From Pseudonocardia hierapolitana (GTDB taxonomy: Bacteria; Actinomycetota; Actinomycetes; Mycobacteriales; Pseudonocardiaceae), in the NCBI RefSeq assembly GCF_007994075.1, contig NZ_VIWU01000001.1, positions 2,170,001 through 2,234,000 of the forward strand: a stretch of 64,000 nt of DNA, read 5' to 3'. Below are positions 8,205-16,660 of the stretch, piece by piece (positions within the stretch are counted from its first letter, which is position 1; the number at the start of each line of letters is the position of its first letter). Under the pieces are notes generated by a model, which searched no databases, was not told the DNA's origin, and worked only from the letters and a program-made list of their open reading frames with translations. A program made the position numbers and the translations under genes.

Positions 8205-8253
8205 GTACTGGCTGTACCTGCCTGAGCCGCCCGGCCGCGCACATACTGGAGTA
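8205..8253. promoter_or_regulatory. Divergent promoter with repeated TACTGG dyads
   Basis: GTACTGGCTGTAC (8205-8217) and TACTGGAGTA (8244-8253) are short dyads sharing the core TACTGG, 39 bp apart, in the gap between the SDR and the XRE gene. CATACT (8242-8247) lies 7 nt before the GTG of the regulator and could be its -10, which would make that mRNA leaderless and place the second dyad on its start site. An operator role is inference from position and symmetry. Confidence 0.35.
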
Positions 8254-8254
8254 C

Positions 8255-9106
8255 GTGGCCAGGTCCGGGCTCGGCGAGTTCCTGCGCAGCAGGCGTGAGC
8301 GCATCACGCCTACCGACGTCGGTCTGCCCGCGGGGCGCCGTCGTCGGACGCCCGGCCTGCGCCGGGAGGAGGTGGCGCAGCTCGCGTTCATCTCCACGGA
8401 GTACTACGCCCGCCTGGAACAGGCGCGTGGTCCGAGCCCGTCGCGCGAGGTGCTGGCGGGCCTGGCACGGGCCTTGCGGCTGTCGGACGCCGAACGCGTC
8501 CACCTGCACCACCTGGCCGGAACGCCGCCGGGTCCGCCGCCGGGACCGCCGCGGGACGTTCGGCCCAGCATCCTGGACCTGGTGCAGCGGTTGCCACTGG
8601 CCGCGGCCGGCGTCATGTCGGCGATCTACGAGGTGCTCGCGTGGAACGACCTGGCGGCGGCCCTCATGGAGGACTTCTCGGCGGTGCCGCCCCGTGACCG
8701 GAACCTGGCCCGCCGCGCCTTCCTCGGACCCCACTCCGACGGGCGACGGCTGTTCGGCGTGTCCGACGCCGGGGAGTTCGCGCATTCGGTGGCCGTCGGC
8801 CTGCGCGCCGCCGTGGCCAGGTATCCCGACTCGCCCGAGGTGACCGGGCTGGTGGACGAACTGCTCGCCGGGAGCGACGAGTTCGCCGGACTGTGGTCGT
8901 CCGGGGACATCGACGTCCCCAGGCCTCTGCGCAAGACCTTCCAGCACCCGATGGTCGGTCCGGTCACGGTCAACTGCGACGTGCTCGACGTCCCCGACCG
9001 CGACCAGCACGTCGTCATCTACACGGCCGACCCCGGCTCGTCGTCCGAGGAGGCGCTGCGCCTGCTGTCGGTCGTCGGGACCCAACGCATGGATGTCAGC
9101 AGCTGA
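8255..9106 (+). CDS. XRE-family regulator with MmyB-like ligand domain
   Basis: A 283-residue regulator starting at GTG 8255 (read MARSGLGEFLRSRRERI). The HTH at residues 30-60 is GLRREEVAQLAFISTEYYARLEQAR. The MmyB-like domain follows, with EVLAWNDLAAAL, RNLARRAFLGP and HPMVGPVTVNCDVLDVPDRDQHVVIYTADPGS. It is the third member of this family in 9 kb. It is divergent from the SDR at 7385-8167, its probable target. The GTG start is chosen because no ATG precedes the conserved segment in frame and a -10-like CATACT stands just upstream. Confidence 0.88.
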   Translation: MARSGLGEFLRSRRERITPTDVGLPAGRRRRTPGLRREEVAQLAFISTEYYARLEQARGPSPSREVLAGLARALRLSDAERVHLHHLAGTPPGPPPGPPRDVRPSILDLVQRLPLAAAGVMSAIYEVLAWNDLAAALMEDFSAVPPRDRNLARRAFLGPHSDGRRLFGVSDAGEFAHSVAVGLRAAVARYPDSPEVTGLVDELLAGSDEFAGLWSSGDIDVPRPLRKTFQHPMVGPVTVNCDVLDVPDRDQHVVIYTADPGSSSEEALRLLSVVGTQRMDVSS

Positions 9107-9199
9107 GTGACGGACGGCAGAGGTTCCGGCCGGCTAGCGGACAGAAACCGGCCTCTTCTCGCGCGAGGGTGGTCACCTGCGCAGAGGAAGGGACCTGAG

Positions 9200-9262
9200 A
9201 TGACCGTGCTCACCGCGTTCGGATCGATCGACCGGCGCGCCGTGCTGCCGGCCGCCGCCTGA
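9200..9262 (+). CDS. Possible 20-residue leader peptide
   Basis: ATG at 9200 preceded by a good SD (GAAGGGA) opens a 20-codon frame, MTVLTAFGSIDRRAVLPAAA, ending at TGA 9260-9262. The stop lies 6 nt before the GTG start of the winged-helix protein at 9269, which has no SD of its own. Translational coupling through this short frame is therefore plausible. No family is recognised. It could equally be a remnant of an older start. Confidence 0.3.
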   Translation: MTVLTAFGSIDRRAVLPAAA

Positions 9263-9268
9263 CCGGCC

Positions 9269-10384
9269 GTGCCCACCCGACTCGGCGTGCGGGCGCTGGG
9301 CCGCGCGACGCTCGCCCGGCAGTTCCTCCTCGACCGCGCGGACATCCCGGTCCTCGACGCCGTCGCGCACCTGTGCGGCCTGCAGGCCCAGGAACCGCAG
9401 GAGCCCTTCGCCGGCCTCTGGTCGCGGCTACGCGCATTCGACCCGGCGGAGCTGTCGGAGCTGCTCGTCGATCGGCGGGTGGTGCGGACCCACCTCATGC
9501 GGCGCACGGTCCACCTGGTGACGGCGCAGGACGCGCTGGCCTGGCGCTCCCGGCACGACGCGATGCTGCGCCAGCGGGTGCTCGGGGTGTACCGCCGCGA
9601 GCTCGGCGGGATCGATCTCGACGAGCTCGCGGCGGCGGGCAGGGCGGTGATGGCCGACGGCGAGCCCCGCTCGATGGCCGAGATCGGGCGCGTGCTCACC
9701 ACGCGCTGGCCGGACGCGGGACCGCGACCGCTGGGCGAGGCGGTGGTCGCCGCGCTCGTCCCCATGGTGCAGCTCCCGCCCCGCGGGCTGTGGCGCGTGA
9801 CCGCAGGCGTGCGGAACGTCCGGATGGCGTCCTGGCTCGGCGGGGAGATCGACCGACCGGCCGCGGACGGCGCGGACCCGGTGGGGGCCGCACTCGTGCG
9901 GCGCTACCTCGCCGCGTTCGGCCCGGCGGCCTCGGCCGACCTGCGCGCTTGGTGCGGCCTGGCCGGGCTGCCCCGGGCGGTGGCCGCGGTCCGCGACGAT
10001 CTGGTCGCGTTCCGGGACGAGCGCGGACGCGAGCTGCTCGACCTCCCGGACGCGCCGCGACCCGACCCGGACACCCCGGCCCCGGTGCGGTTCCTCCCCG
10101 CGTTCGACAACGCGATCCTCGGCTACCACGACCGCAGCCGCATCATCGACGACGCCCACCGCGGCCTGTCCGTGGCGGGCGAGCGTGCCGTCCTCGTCGA
10201 CGGCCGGGTCGCGGCGACCTGGACCGTCGTGGCCGACGGCGGGGCCGACACCGTGGTCGTCACACCCCTGAGCCGGTTCTCCCGCGCCGAACGCACCGCC
10301 GTCGCCGAGGAGGGGCGTGCCCTCGCGGCGTTCCTCTCCGACGGCGCGCACCACCGCGTACGGGTGGCGGCGTCGCACGAGTAG
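9269..10384 (+). CDS. Winged helix DNA-binding domain-containing protein (HTH_42/AlkZ-like)
   Basis: A 371-residue protein of the winged-helix family that includes the DNA glycosylases AlkZ and YcaQ. Visible landmarks are LARQFLLDRADIPVLDAVAHLCGLQAQEPQEPFAGLWSRL at residues 15-55, the RTHLMRRTVHLVTAQD segment near 75-90, and the C-terminal PVRFLPAFDNAILGYHDRSRII. The QAQ segment resembles the glycosylase QxQ/QxD active-site motif, so a DNA-repair role is possible, but most actinobacterial members are uncharacterised. It starts at GTG 9269, 6 nt after the short leader frame. It is monocistronic, convergent with the SDR ending at 10426. Confidence 0.85.
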   Translation: MPTRLGVRALGRATLARQFLLDRADIPVLDAVAHLCGLQAQEPQEPFAGLWSRLRAFDPAELSELLVDRRVVRTHLMRRTVHLVTAQDALAWRSRHDAMLRQRVLGVYRRELGGIDLDELAAAGRAVMADGEPRSMAEIGRVLTTRWPDAGPRPLGEAVVAALVPMVQLPPRGLWRVTAGVRNVRMASWLGGEIDRPAADGADPVGAALVRRYLAAFGPAASADLRAWCGLAGLPRAVAAVRDDLVAFRDERGRELLDLPDAPRPDPDTPAPVRFLPAFDNAILGYHDRSRIIDDAHRGLSVAGERAVLVDGRVAATWTVVADGGADTVVVTPLSRFSRAERTAVAEEGRALAAFLSDGAHHRVRVAASHE

Positions 10385-10425
10385 CCGGTCGGACCGGGCG
10401 ACCTCGGCTCAGGGGTGCGTGCTGG

Positions 10426-11166
10426 TCAGCGCGACGAGCCCGCCGAGGCGTTCGCGCGGACGCCGACGAGCTGCGGGTACAGGAGCGCGGGGTCCTCGCC
10501 GAGGCGCGCCTTCCACCGGCGGGTGTTCTCGTCACCGAGCACCTCCATGGCACCCGCCTCGACGCCGTCCACCGCGAGCCGCGCGATCTCCGCCGGATCG
10601 GTCTTCTCGATGCCGTCGGCCCAGGCCATCATGTCGGTGTCGACGCTGGCCATGGCCAGCCCGGTGACCTGCGTGCCCTGGCCGGCGAGCTCGAGCCGGA
10701 CACCGTTGGTCAGCGCCCAGGCCGCGGCCTTCGACGCCGAGTAGCCGTTGGAGTGCTCGTACGCCGTCCACGCCATCACCGACAGCACGTTGAGGATCGC
10801 GCCGCCGCCGTTCGCCCCGAGGACCGGCGCGAAGGAGCGCACCATCCGCAGGGTCCCGAAGTAGTTGGTCTCCATCTCCAGCCGGATGTCGGCCTCCGGG
10901 CCGTCGACGAGCTTGGCCAGCGTGGCGACGCCGGCGTTGTTGATCACCAGGGTCACATCCGTGGCGACCGCGGCGGCCTCGGCCACCGAGGCGTCGTCGG
11001 TGACGTCGAGGCGCAGCGGGACGGCGCCCGGGATGTCGACGGTCTCGGGACGGCGCGCGGCCGCGTAGACCTTCGCGGCTCCCCTGCGCTGCAGCTCGGC
11101 CACCAGGCTGCGGCCGATCCCCCGGTTTGCCCCGGTGACCAGGGCGATCTGGTTCTCGATCTCCAT
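10426..11166 (-). CDS. SDR family oxidoreductase
   Basis: An SDR of 246 residues starting MEIENQIALVTGANRGIGRSLVAEL. TGANRGIG (residues 11-18), NNAG near 80 and YSASK are intact. The proline-poor C-terminal part (LAMASVDTDMMAWADGIEKTDP) replaces the common PG motif. The start at 11166 is preferred to a GTG at 11175 because a TAGCGT hexamer (11174-11179) sits 7 nt upstream, suggesting a leaderless mRNA. It lies 70 nt downstream of the MFS gene on the same strand, so read-through from that gene is also possible. Substrate unknown. Confidence 0.88.
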   Translation of the reverse strand: MEIENQIALVTGANRGIGRSLVAELQRRGAAKVYAAARRPETVDIPGAVPLRLDVTDDASVAEAAAVATDVTLVINNAGVATLAKLVDGPEADIRLEMETNYFGTLRMVRSFAPVLGANGGGAILNVLSVMAWTAYEHSNGYSASKAAAWALTNGVRLELAGQGTQVTGLAMASVDTDMMAWADGIEKTDPAEIARLAVDGVEAGAMEVLGDENTRRWKARLGEDPALLYPQLVGVRANASAGSSR

Positions 11167-11236
11167 GGCCGGCACGCTAAGACCTCACGCCGATGTCAGG
11201 GGCAAGCGTGCGTGGCGGGCGACACAGCAGGCGTCA

Positions 11237-12571
11237 TCAGCGACGTGCGCGAGGACGGCGGCGTCGAAACCACGTAGCTGATCCCGACCCCGACGACGCG
11301 GACGCGCAGGCCGACTCCGAGCATTCCGCCAGCGACTCCTCCGCCGCCTTCGGGCTCGACGCCGACGGCAGGGTCTCGGGTGCGCGGAGCCAGAACCCGA
11401 GCGCGACGAGCGCGGTCGCTCCGGACAACGCGAACGCGGCGCCGAACCCGGCGACCTCGGCGAGCGCGCCGGCCACCACGGGACCGATGATGGCACCCAG
11501 GTCGGCGACCATCTGGAACCCGGCGAGGACGGTGCCGCCCCGGGCCCGGGATCCGATCACGTCGGCGACGGCGGCGTTCGTGGGCGGGTTCACCAGCCCG
11601 CTGCCCATCCCCGCGAGCAGGCTGGCCGCCAGGAACAGGGCCGGGTCGGTGAGGAACCCGAGCACGCTGGTGGCGGCAGCCGAGACGATGAGCCCGGCGA
11701 GCACGGGTGGGCGGCGGCCACGCCGGTCGGCCAACCGACCGGCGAGCACGAGCGTCGCCGCGTTGCCGACGGCGAACACCGCGAGGGCGATGCCGCCCCA
11801 TGCCTCCGGCTGCCCCAGCGCCTCGACCACGAACAGCGGCACGAGAGCGACGCGCACGCCGAACACGACCCACCCGTTGGCGAAGCTCGCGGCGAGCGCC
11901 GCGCGGTAGGTCGGATGGGCGAGTGCGGTGCGGAACCGGGCAGGTGGTTCCGTGGTGCCCGCCTGCTCGGCGTCCGTCCCCTCACGCCCGCGCAGCAGGA
12001 CCAGTGCGACGCACACGACGATCACGAGCACCGCCGAGTACACGAGGAACGGCGCGCGCAGGCTCACGGTCCCCAGACCGCCGCCGACGAGCGGGCCGAT
12101 GACGTTGCCGAGCAGGAAGCCGGTTGCCCACATCCCGGAGGCGCGCCCCCGCATGTGCACCGGCGCGAGCCGGATGAGCAGCGACAGCGCCGACACGGTG
12201 AACATCGTCGAGCCGATCCCGCCCAGCCCGCGCAGCACGAGCAGCTGCCAGTAGCTCGCCGCGAACGCGCACGCTCCGGTGCTCAGGGCCACGACCGAGA
12301 GCCCGATCGTGAACGTCGGCACCTCGCCGATGCGCCCGACGATGCGTCCGCTCATCGGCGCGAACAGCAGCCTGACGAGCGCGAACACGCTGATGACGAG
12401 GGAGGCCGCCGTGATGCCGACGTCGAAGGATCGGACGAACACCGGCAGCGTCGGCGCGACGATCCCGTAGCCGATAGCGATGAGGAACGAGGTGCCGACG
12501 AGGACCCAGATCTCGCGGGGCATCCGCTCTCTCGTGTTGCGGTCGGGCTTCGACCGTCCGACCTCGACCAC
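11237..12571 (-). CDS. MFS transporter (drug-efflux type)
   Basis: A membrane transporter of up to 444 residues with about 12 predicted helices, starting near IWVLVGTSFLIAIGYGIVAPTLPVFV. The loop after helix 2 has the MFS motif-A-like APMSGRIVGRIGE and the repeat in the second half reads AGRLADRRGRRPPV. The fold and the N-terminal half look like proton-coupled multidrug exporters. Two starts are possible: GTG 12571 (a TAGGGT hexamer 8 nt upstream suggests a leaderless mRNA) or ATG 12523 (SD GAGAGCGG). The last 40 residues are a hydrophilic Ser/Ala/Arg-rich tail not typical of the family. Substrate unknown. Confidence 0.88.
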   Translation of the reverse strand: MVEVGRSKPDRNTRERMPREIWVLVGTSFLIAIGYGIVAPTLPVFVRSFDVGITAASLVISVFALVRLLFAPMSGRIVGRIGEVPTFTIGLSVVALSTGACAFAASYWQLLVLRGLGGIGSTMFTVSALSLLIRLAPVHMRGRASGMWATGFLLGNVIGPLVGGGLGTVSLRAPFLVYSAVLVIVVCVALVLLRGREGTDAEQAGTTEPPARFRTALAHPTYRAALAASFANGWVVFGVRVALVPLFVVEALGQPEAWGGIALAVFAVGNAATLVLAGRLADRRGRRPPVLAGLIVSAAATSVLGFLTDPALFLAASLLAGMGSGLVNPPTNAAVADVIGSRARGGTVLAGFQMVADLGAIIGPVVAGALAEVAGFGAAFALSGATALVALGFWLRAPETLPSASSPKAAEESLAECSESACASASSGSGSATWFRRRRPRARR

Positions 12572-12636
12572 GTCCGGAAACCCTACGCCCGACGGTCCGA
12601 CGGATGGTCAAGCGGAGGGCCGGGTACAGGCGGGCC

Positions 12637-13041
12637 ATGGCGGAGTTCGAGGCGGAACGCGGCATGCCGGCCACCGCCGATCGGGTGTTCGCGGTGGTGT
12701 CGGATCTGGACCGGCTGCAGGAGTGGCTGCCCGCACCGGTGGCGGTTCGCCCCACCGGCGACGGGGAGGTGCACGCCGACGTCCCGGAGCGCGGGGTCGA
12801 CGCCGAGGGCACGGTGCGGGTGCGTCCGGAGCAGCTGCGCGTGGAATGGGCCCACGCGCCCGAGTACGCGGGCTGGCTGCAGGTGCAGCACGCCGAGGGC
12901 ACCCGCTCGACCGTGCTCCTGCACCTGTCGTTCCTCGGCGACCAGCCCGAAACCCACGGCGGCACTCCCGCCCACGAGGTGCGGAACTGGCTGGACGACG
13001 CACTGGCCCGCCTGGAACAGGTGGTCGCGACCAGCGCCTGA
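12637..13041 (+). CDS. SRPBCC family protein (polyketide cyclase/START-like)
   Basis: A protein of about 134 residues with a single SRPBCC fold. MAEFEAERGMPATADRVFAVVSDLDRLQEWLP is the standard first strand and helix, with the central RVRPEQLRVEWAH strands and the long C-terminal helix VRNWLDDALARLEQVV. The fold binds hydrophobic ligands. No function can be read. An in-frame ATG at 12604 would add 11 basic residues, but the start at 12637 fits the fold better. It is divergent from the MFS gene, 65 bp apart, and followed by an 18-bp hairpin. Confidence 0.85.
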   Translation: MAEFEAERGMPATADRVFAVVSDLDRLQEWLPAPVAVRPTGDGEVHADVPERGVDAEGTVRVRPEQLRVEWAHAPEYAGWLQVQHAEGTRSTVLLHLSFLGDQPETHGGTPAHEVRNWLDDALARLEQVVATSA

Positions 13042-13086
13042 GCATTCCCAGCCCCATGTGCGCGCCCGCCCACGGGTGCCCTCATG

Positions 13087-13126
13087 AACCTCGGGCCGAT
13101 CAGGTGCCCCTGGTCGACCCGAGGTT
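13087..13126. terminator. Long hairpin after the SRPBCC gene
   Basis: AACCTCGGG at 13087-13095 pairs with CCCGAGGTT at 13118-13126, and pairing continues inward (CGATCAGG with CCTGGTCG) to a TGCC loop: an 18-bp stem with one mismatch and one G-T pair. It starts 45 nt after the SRPBCC stop. There is no T-tract, so it may act as a transcript end or stabilising structure rather than a textbook intrinsic terminator. Confidence 0.55.
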
Positions 13127-13518
13127 CCCCACCGGCGCCCCCACGAGGACGCAGAGCCGCAGATCAGATCGAGGCTTCCGCAGTCGTCGAGGTGCACGTC
13201 CCGGCATTGGCGGCGACAGCCGAGCGCGCCGAGACGTGAGGACCGGGCGACTGGTGTTACATCCGCGGATGTCCGAGACCGTCCTGGAGTGACCGCTCGC
13301 CGAGGCGCCCGGGTGTCACTCTTCCGAGTGAATCGACTTCCCCTCCGCTCGCCGATTCCACGGCTCTCGGTCATCGCTCGGTGACGGGAACTGCACCGTC
13401 CGGGGTGCATCGTGCCGATATCGTGATTGATCAGATATTGATCTTGTGACCATGCGGCGCCGGTGGGCACGTGGGGGTGTGACCACCGGCACCCGGACCA
13501 TGCGAAGGGACACGCTCG
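13127..13518. other. Intergenic region upstream of the pgs-like operon
   Basis: About 390 bp with no gene I can support. It holds a perfect 14-bp palindrome, ACATCCGCGGATGT, at 13259-13272, and an unusually AT-rich patch around 13415-13445 with a direct repeat ATTGATC (two copies separated by AGAT). The patch is the most promoter-like part and lies about 75-100 nt upstream of the TTG start at 13519. No -35/-10 pair is convincing enough to name. Confidence 0.4.
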
Positions 13519-14988
13519 TTGAGCACGCCCTGCCCCCCGCGGACGATCCCACCCCACATGGAGATGATCGCCGGCCCGTCCACGATGCCGCTCCCCATGC
13601 GGGTGATCTCCGCCCCGCCGTTCACGCCCTTCCCGCAGCCCGGCTTCCTGGCCGGGGTGAGCGGTGGGCCGCTCGTCGCGCTGTTCGCGATGCAGGCGGG
13701 CGCGGCCGCGCTCAGCGCCATCGCGGTCGCCGGTGACGGCAGGTGGCCGGACCTGCGGATCCCCGGCGCGCTCGTGCTCGTCGCTGCGGTCGGGCACGTC
13801 CTGCTGTGGGGCGGTCTCGTGGTACCGGTCCGGCGGTTCGCGGACGCGACGGCGCGCATGGCCGCCCAGGATCGGGTCGACATGGTGCCCCGTGGGCGGG
13901 TCGCCGAGCTGGACCGCGTCGCGCTGGGGCTGTACCGGTTCCACCCCAGCGGCGTCAGCCGGCGCAGCTCCCGGCCCCGTCGCCTGGTGGTCCCGCTCGC
14001 CGCTGCGCCGTGCCTCGTCGCCCTGCTCGTACTCGGCTGGGTGGTGCCGACCGCGATCGCGACCGTCGGCGGGGCCGCGCTGCCCATCGAGGAGGTCGCC
14101 CGTGCCGCGGGCGTGCGGGCCGATGAACGGGCCGCGGAACTGGACGCCGCACTGCGCGGCGGGCTCACCGCACTCCAACGGGCGGCCGACCCGCCGACCG
14201 GCGGGGTCGTCGCCGACCCCGGCACCACCGTCAGTGGGATCCTCGCGGCGGAACCGCTGTTCCGGTCGGTGTCGATCGTCGACCGGGCAGGCCGGCCGAT
14301 CGTGACCGCGGGTCCCGCGCTCGACGAGCCGGTCGCCGTTCCGCCCGCCGAGCCACGGGTCGTGCAGGCCAACACCTCCGGGAGCGAACCGCTCGTCCGG
14401 GCATCCGCCCCGATGGACGGCACGACCGCGCTCGTGGCCGAGTTCGACCCCCGCGCGCTGAACGACGTGATCCGCGCGGCCGGCGGCGACACCCGGGTGG
14501 TCGACCCGCAGCGCGCCACCGTGCTCGACACCGGCGGCTACACCGCGTTCGAGCCGCTGGACGACCCGGCGCTCGGGGCGCTCGCCGCGAGAGTGTCCAC
14601 GGACGCCCCCCGTGCCGAGCAGCCGGTCGACGGGCGGGGTGCCGCGGCCCGGCTCGTGAGCGCCCCGGGCGCGCCCACCGATCTCGGATGGGTGCTCATC
14701 GAGGAGCAGGACGTGACGGTCGCCGCGCTGGCCGACGACGGCAGCAGGCGCGCCACCCTCGTCGTGATCGCGCTGATCACGAGCCTGGCGGTCGGGGCAC
14801 TCGCGTGGACCACGGTCACGGTCGTGCTGCCCGCCCGCAGGCTGGCCCGGCACGTCGAGCGGCTGGCCACCGGTGACGAGGTGCCCCCGCTCGCTCCGCA
14901 GCGCCTCGACGAGCTCGGCACCGCCGTCGCGGCGACCAACCATTTCGCCGTGACGCACACCGGTCCTGCCGGGGAGATCCGCCCGTGA
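13519..14988 (+). CDS. Four-helix membrane protein with Cache-like and HAMP-like regions
   Basis: A protein of 489 residues, first gene of the PgsBC operon, starting at TTG with GAAGGGA as SD. I see four membrane helices (about 45-71, 82-104, 156-184 and 412-437). HAMP-like linkers follow helix 2 (VVPVRRFADATARMA) and helix 4 (VLPARRLARHVERLATGDE). A roughly 220-residue extracytoplasmic domain (190-405) contains SIVDRAGRPIVTAG and LGWVLIEEQDV, like the double-Cache domains of chemoreceptors. It ends after the second HAMP with no kinase, cyclase or methyl-accepting domain. It occupies the operon but shows no CapA/PgsA phosphatase-like motif. Function unknown; a synthase-activity sensor or PgsA substitute is inference. 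Confidence 0.75.
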   Translation: MSTPCPPRTIPPHMEMIAGPSTMPLPMRVISAPPFTPFPQPGFLAGVSGGPLVALFAMQAGAAALSAIAVAGDGRWPDLRIPGALVLVAAVGHVLLWGGLVVPVRRFADATARMAAQDRVDMVPRGRVAELDRVALGLYRFHPSGVSRRSSRPRRLVVPLAAAPCLVALLVLGWVVPTAIATVGGAALPIEEVARAAGVRADERAAELDAALRGGLTALQRAADPPTGGVVADPGTTVSGILAAEPLFRSVSIVDRAGRPIVTAGPALDEPVAVPPAEPRVVQANTSGSEPLVRASAPMDGTTALVAEFDPRALNDVIRAAGGDTRVVDPQRATVLDTGGYTAFEPLDDPALGALAARVSTDAPRAEQPVDGRGAAARLVSAPGAPTDLGWVLIEEQDVTVAALADDGSRRATLVVIALITSLAVGALAWTTVTVVLPARRLARHVERLATGDEVPPLAPQRLDELGTAVAATNHFAVTHTGPAGEIRP

Positions 14989-16178
14989 CGTACCTGTTCG
15001 GTGTGTACGTGGCCGGCTGCCTGTTCCTCCTGGTCGCCGGGCTGGTCGAGCAGCGCGGCCACCACCGGCGCCTGGCCTCGATCCCGGAGCGGGTCGTCGT
15101 GAACGGCATCCGCGGCAAGAGCTCCATCACCCGGCTGTGTGCCGGGGCGCTGCGCGGCGGCGGCCTGCGGACGGTCGCGAAGACGACCGGCACGGCGGCC
15201 CGCTTCATCCTCCCGGACGGCACCGAGGAGCCGGTGCACCGCAAGTTCGGGATCGCGAACATCGTCGAGCAGATCGGGATCATCCGCCGCGCGGCGGCCT
15301 GCGGGCCGGACGCGCTGGTGATCGAGTGCATGGCCGTGCTGCCGGACCTGCAGGAGATCAACGAGAAGAAGCTGGTGCGCTCCACGATCTGCGTGATCTG
15401 CAACGTCCGCGAGGACCACCTCGACGAGATGGGGCCCACCCTCGACGACGTCGCCCGCTCGCTCTCGCGGTCGATGCCCGTCGGCGGGATCTGCGTCACC
15501 GCCGAGCGCGACCGGCTGCACATCCTGCAGGAGGAGGCCCGGAAGCGGGACTGCGAGCTCGTCGTCGTGGACCCCGAGTCCGTCCGGGACGACGAGATGG
15601 AGCGCTTCCGGTGGATCACGTTCAAGGAGAACGTGGCCGTCGCGCTGGCCGTCGCGCAGCTGTGCGGTGTCGGCCGGGGGGAGGCGATGGCCGGGATGGT
15701 CGCGGCGCGTCCGGACCCCGGCACGGTCACCGTCGACACCTACGCCACCGGCCGCGGCCGGCTCGCGTTCGCGAACGTCTTCGCCGCGAACGACCCCGAG
15801 TCCACGCTGATGAACATCCATCTCCTCGAGGACCGCGGCCTGCTGTACGACCCGCTCACGGTCGTGATCAACTGCCGTCCGGACCGCATCGAGCGCAACG
15901 GGCAGATGGGCGAGCTGACCGGCCGGATCCAGCCGGACCGGATCGTGCTGATCGGGGAACAGACCCACAGCGCCCGGGCCAGAGTGCCGCGCGAGCTCGC
16001 CGACCGGGTCCTCGACCTCGGCGGTGACCTCGACGTCGACGCCTTCCTGGACAGCGTCGCGTTCGGGCCCGGGGGACACGCGTGCGTGGTCGCGGTCGGC
16101 AACATCCACGGGCAGGGTGAGGTGCTGCTCTCCCACATCGCCGCGCTGCCTCGGGCCGTGGCTGCCGAGGCGGCCTGA
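14985..16178 (+). CDS. pgsB: Poly-gamma-glutamate synthase subunit PgsB/CapB
   Basis: A 397-residue Mur-ligase-related amide ligase. After one N-terminal membrane helix (residues 2-20), the P-loop VNGIRGKSSITR (39-50) binds ATP. HRKFGIANIVEQ, ALVIECMAVLPDLQEINE and the family-defining NVREDHLDEMG follow. In Bacillus the homologue activates the chain carboxylate and joins glutamates through gamma-carboxyls, working in a membrane complex with PgsC and PgsA. Length and motif order match PgsB. Start GTG 14985 overlaps the previous stop by four bases, giving strict coupling. No pgsA follows. The polymer made is therefore not certain to be poly-gamma-glutamate. Confidence 0.92.
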   Translation: MTYLFGVYVAGCLFLLVAGLVEQRGHHRRLASIPERVVVNGIRGKSSITRLCAGALRGGGLRTVAKTTGTAARFILPDGTEEPVHRKFGIANIVEQIGIIRRAAACGPDALVIECMAVLPDLQEINEKKLVRSTICVICNVREDHLDEMGPTLDDVARSLSRSMPVGGICVTAERDRLHILQEEARKRDCELVVVDPESVRDDEMERFRWITFKENVAVALAVAQLCGVGRGEAMAGMVAARPDPGTVTVDTYATGRGRLAFANVFAANDPESTLMNIHLLEDRGLLYDPLTVVINCRPDRIERNGQMGELTGRIQPDRIVLIGEQTHSARARVPRELADRVLDLGGDLDVDAFLDSVAFGPGGHACVVAVGNIHGQGEVLLSHIAALPRAVAAEAA

Positions 16179-16660
16179 TGTTCGCCGCCATCCTCGCGCC
16201 GCAGGCGGCGACCCTCGCCCTCGCGATCGGGCTGCTGTTCGCGCTGATCTGCTACCTCACCACCAACCTCTCGCCCGGCGGCATGATCACGCCCGGCTGG
16301 CTGGCCCTCACGCTCGTGGAGGACGCGCTGAAGGTCGCGGTGATCGCTGGTGTCACGGTGGTCACCTACCTCGGGGTGCGCGTCCTGCAACGACTGGTGA
16401 TCCTCTACGGCAAGCGTCTGTTCGCGGCCGTCATGATGCTGTCGGTGCTGCTCTCGACCGCCCTGTTCCTGCTGGTCCAGCGGGACTACCCCCTGCTCTT
16501 CGCGCACGAGACCCTCGGTTTCGTGATCCCGGGCCTCGTCGCCTACCAGCTGGTGCGGCAGCCGCCGGCGGCCACCGTGCTCGCGACGTCGGCGGTGAGC
16601 CTGGCCAGCTACGGGGTGCTCGCGAGCGGGCTGGTGCTCGGGGCGGTGTCCGTCCAGTGA
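16178..16660 (+). CDS. pgsC: Poly-gamma-glutamate synthesis membrane subunit PgsC/CapC
   Basis: A 160-residue integral membrane protein with about five helices. TNLSPGGMITPGWLALTLVEDALKV at residues 28-52 corresponds to the conserved NPGG...PGYLAL segment of PgsC/CapC. FAHETLGFVIPGLVAYQLVRQPP in the second half also matches. In Bacillus PgsC forms the catalytic membrane unit with PgsB. Its ATG overlaps the last base of the pgsB stop, and its own stop overlaps the next gene's GTG. The gene is slightly longer than the Bacillus protein (about 149 residues). Confidence 0.92.
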   Translation: MFAAILAPQAATLALAIGLLFALICYLTTNLSPGGMITPGWLALTLVEDALKVAVIAGVTVVTYLGVRVLQRLVILYGKRLFAAVMMLSVLLSTALFLLVQRDYPLLFAHETLGFVIPGLVAYQLVRQPPAATVLATSAVSLASYGVLASGLVLGAVSVQ

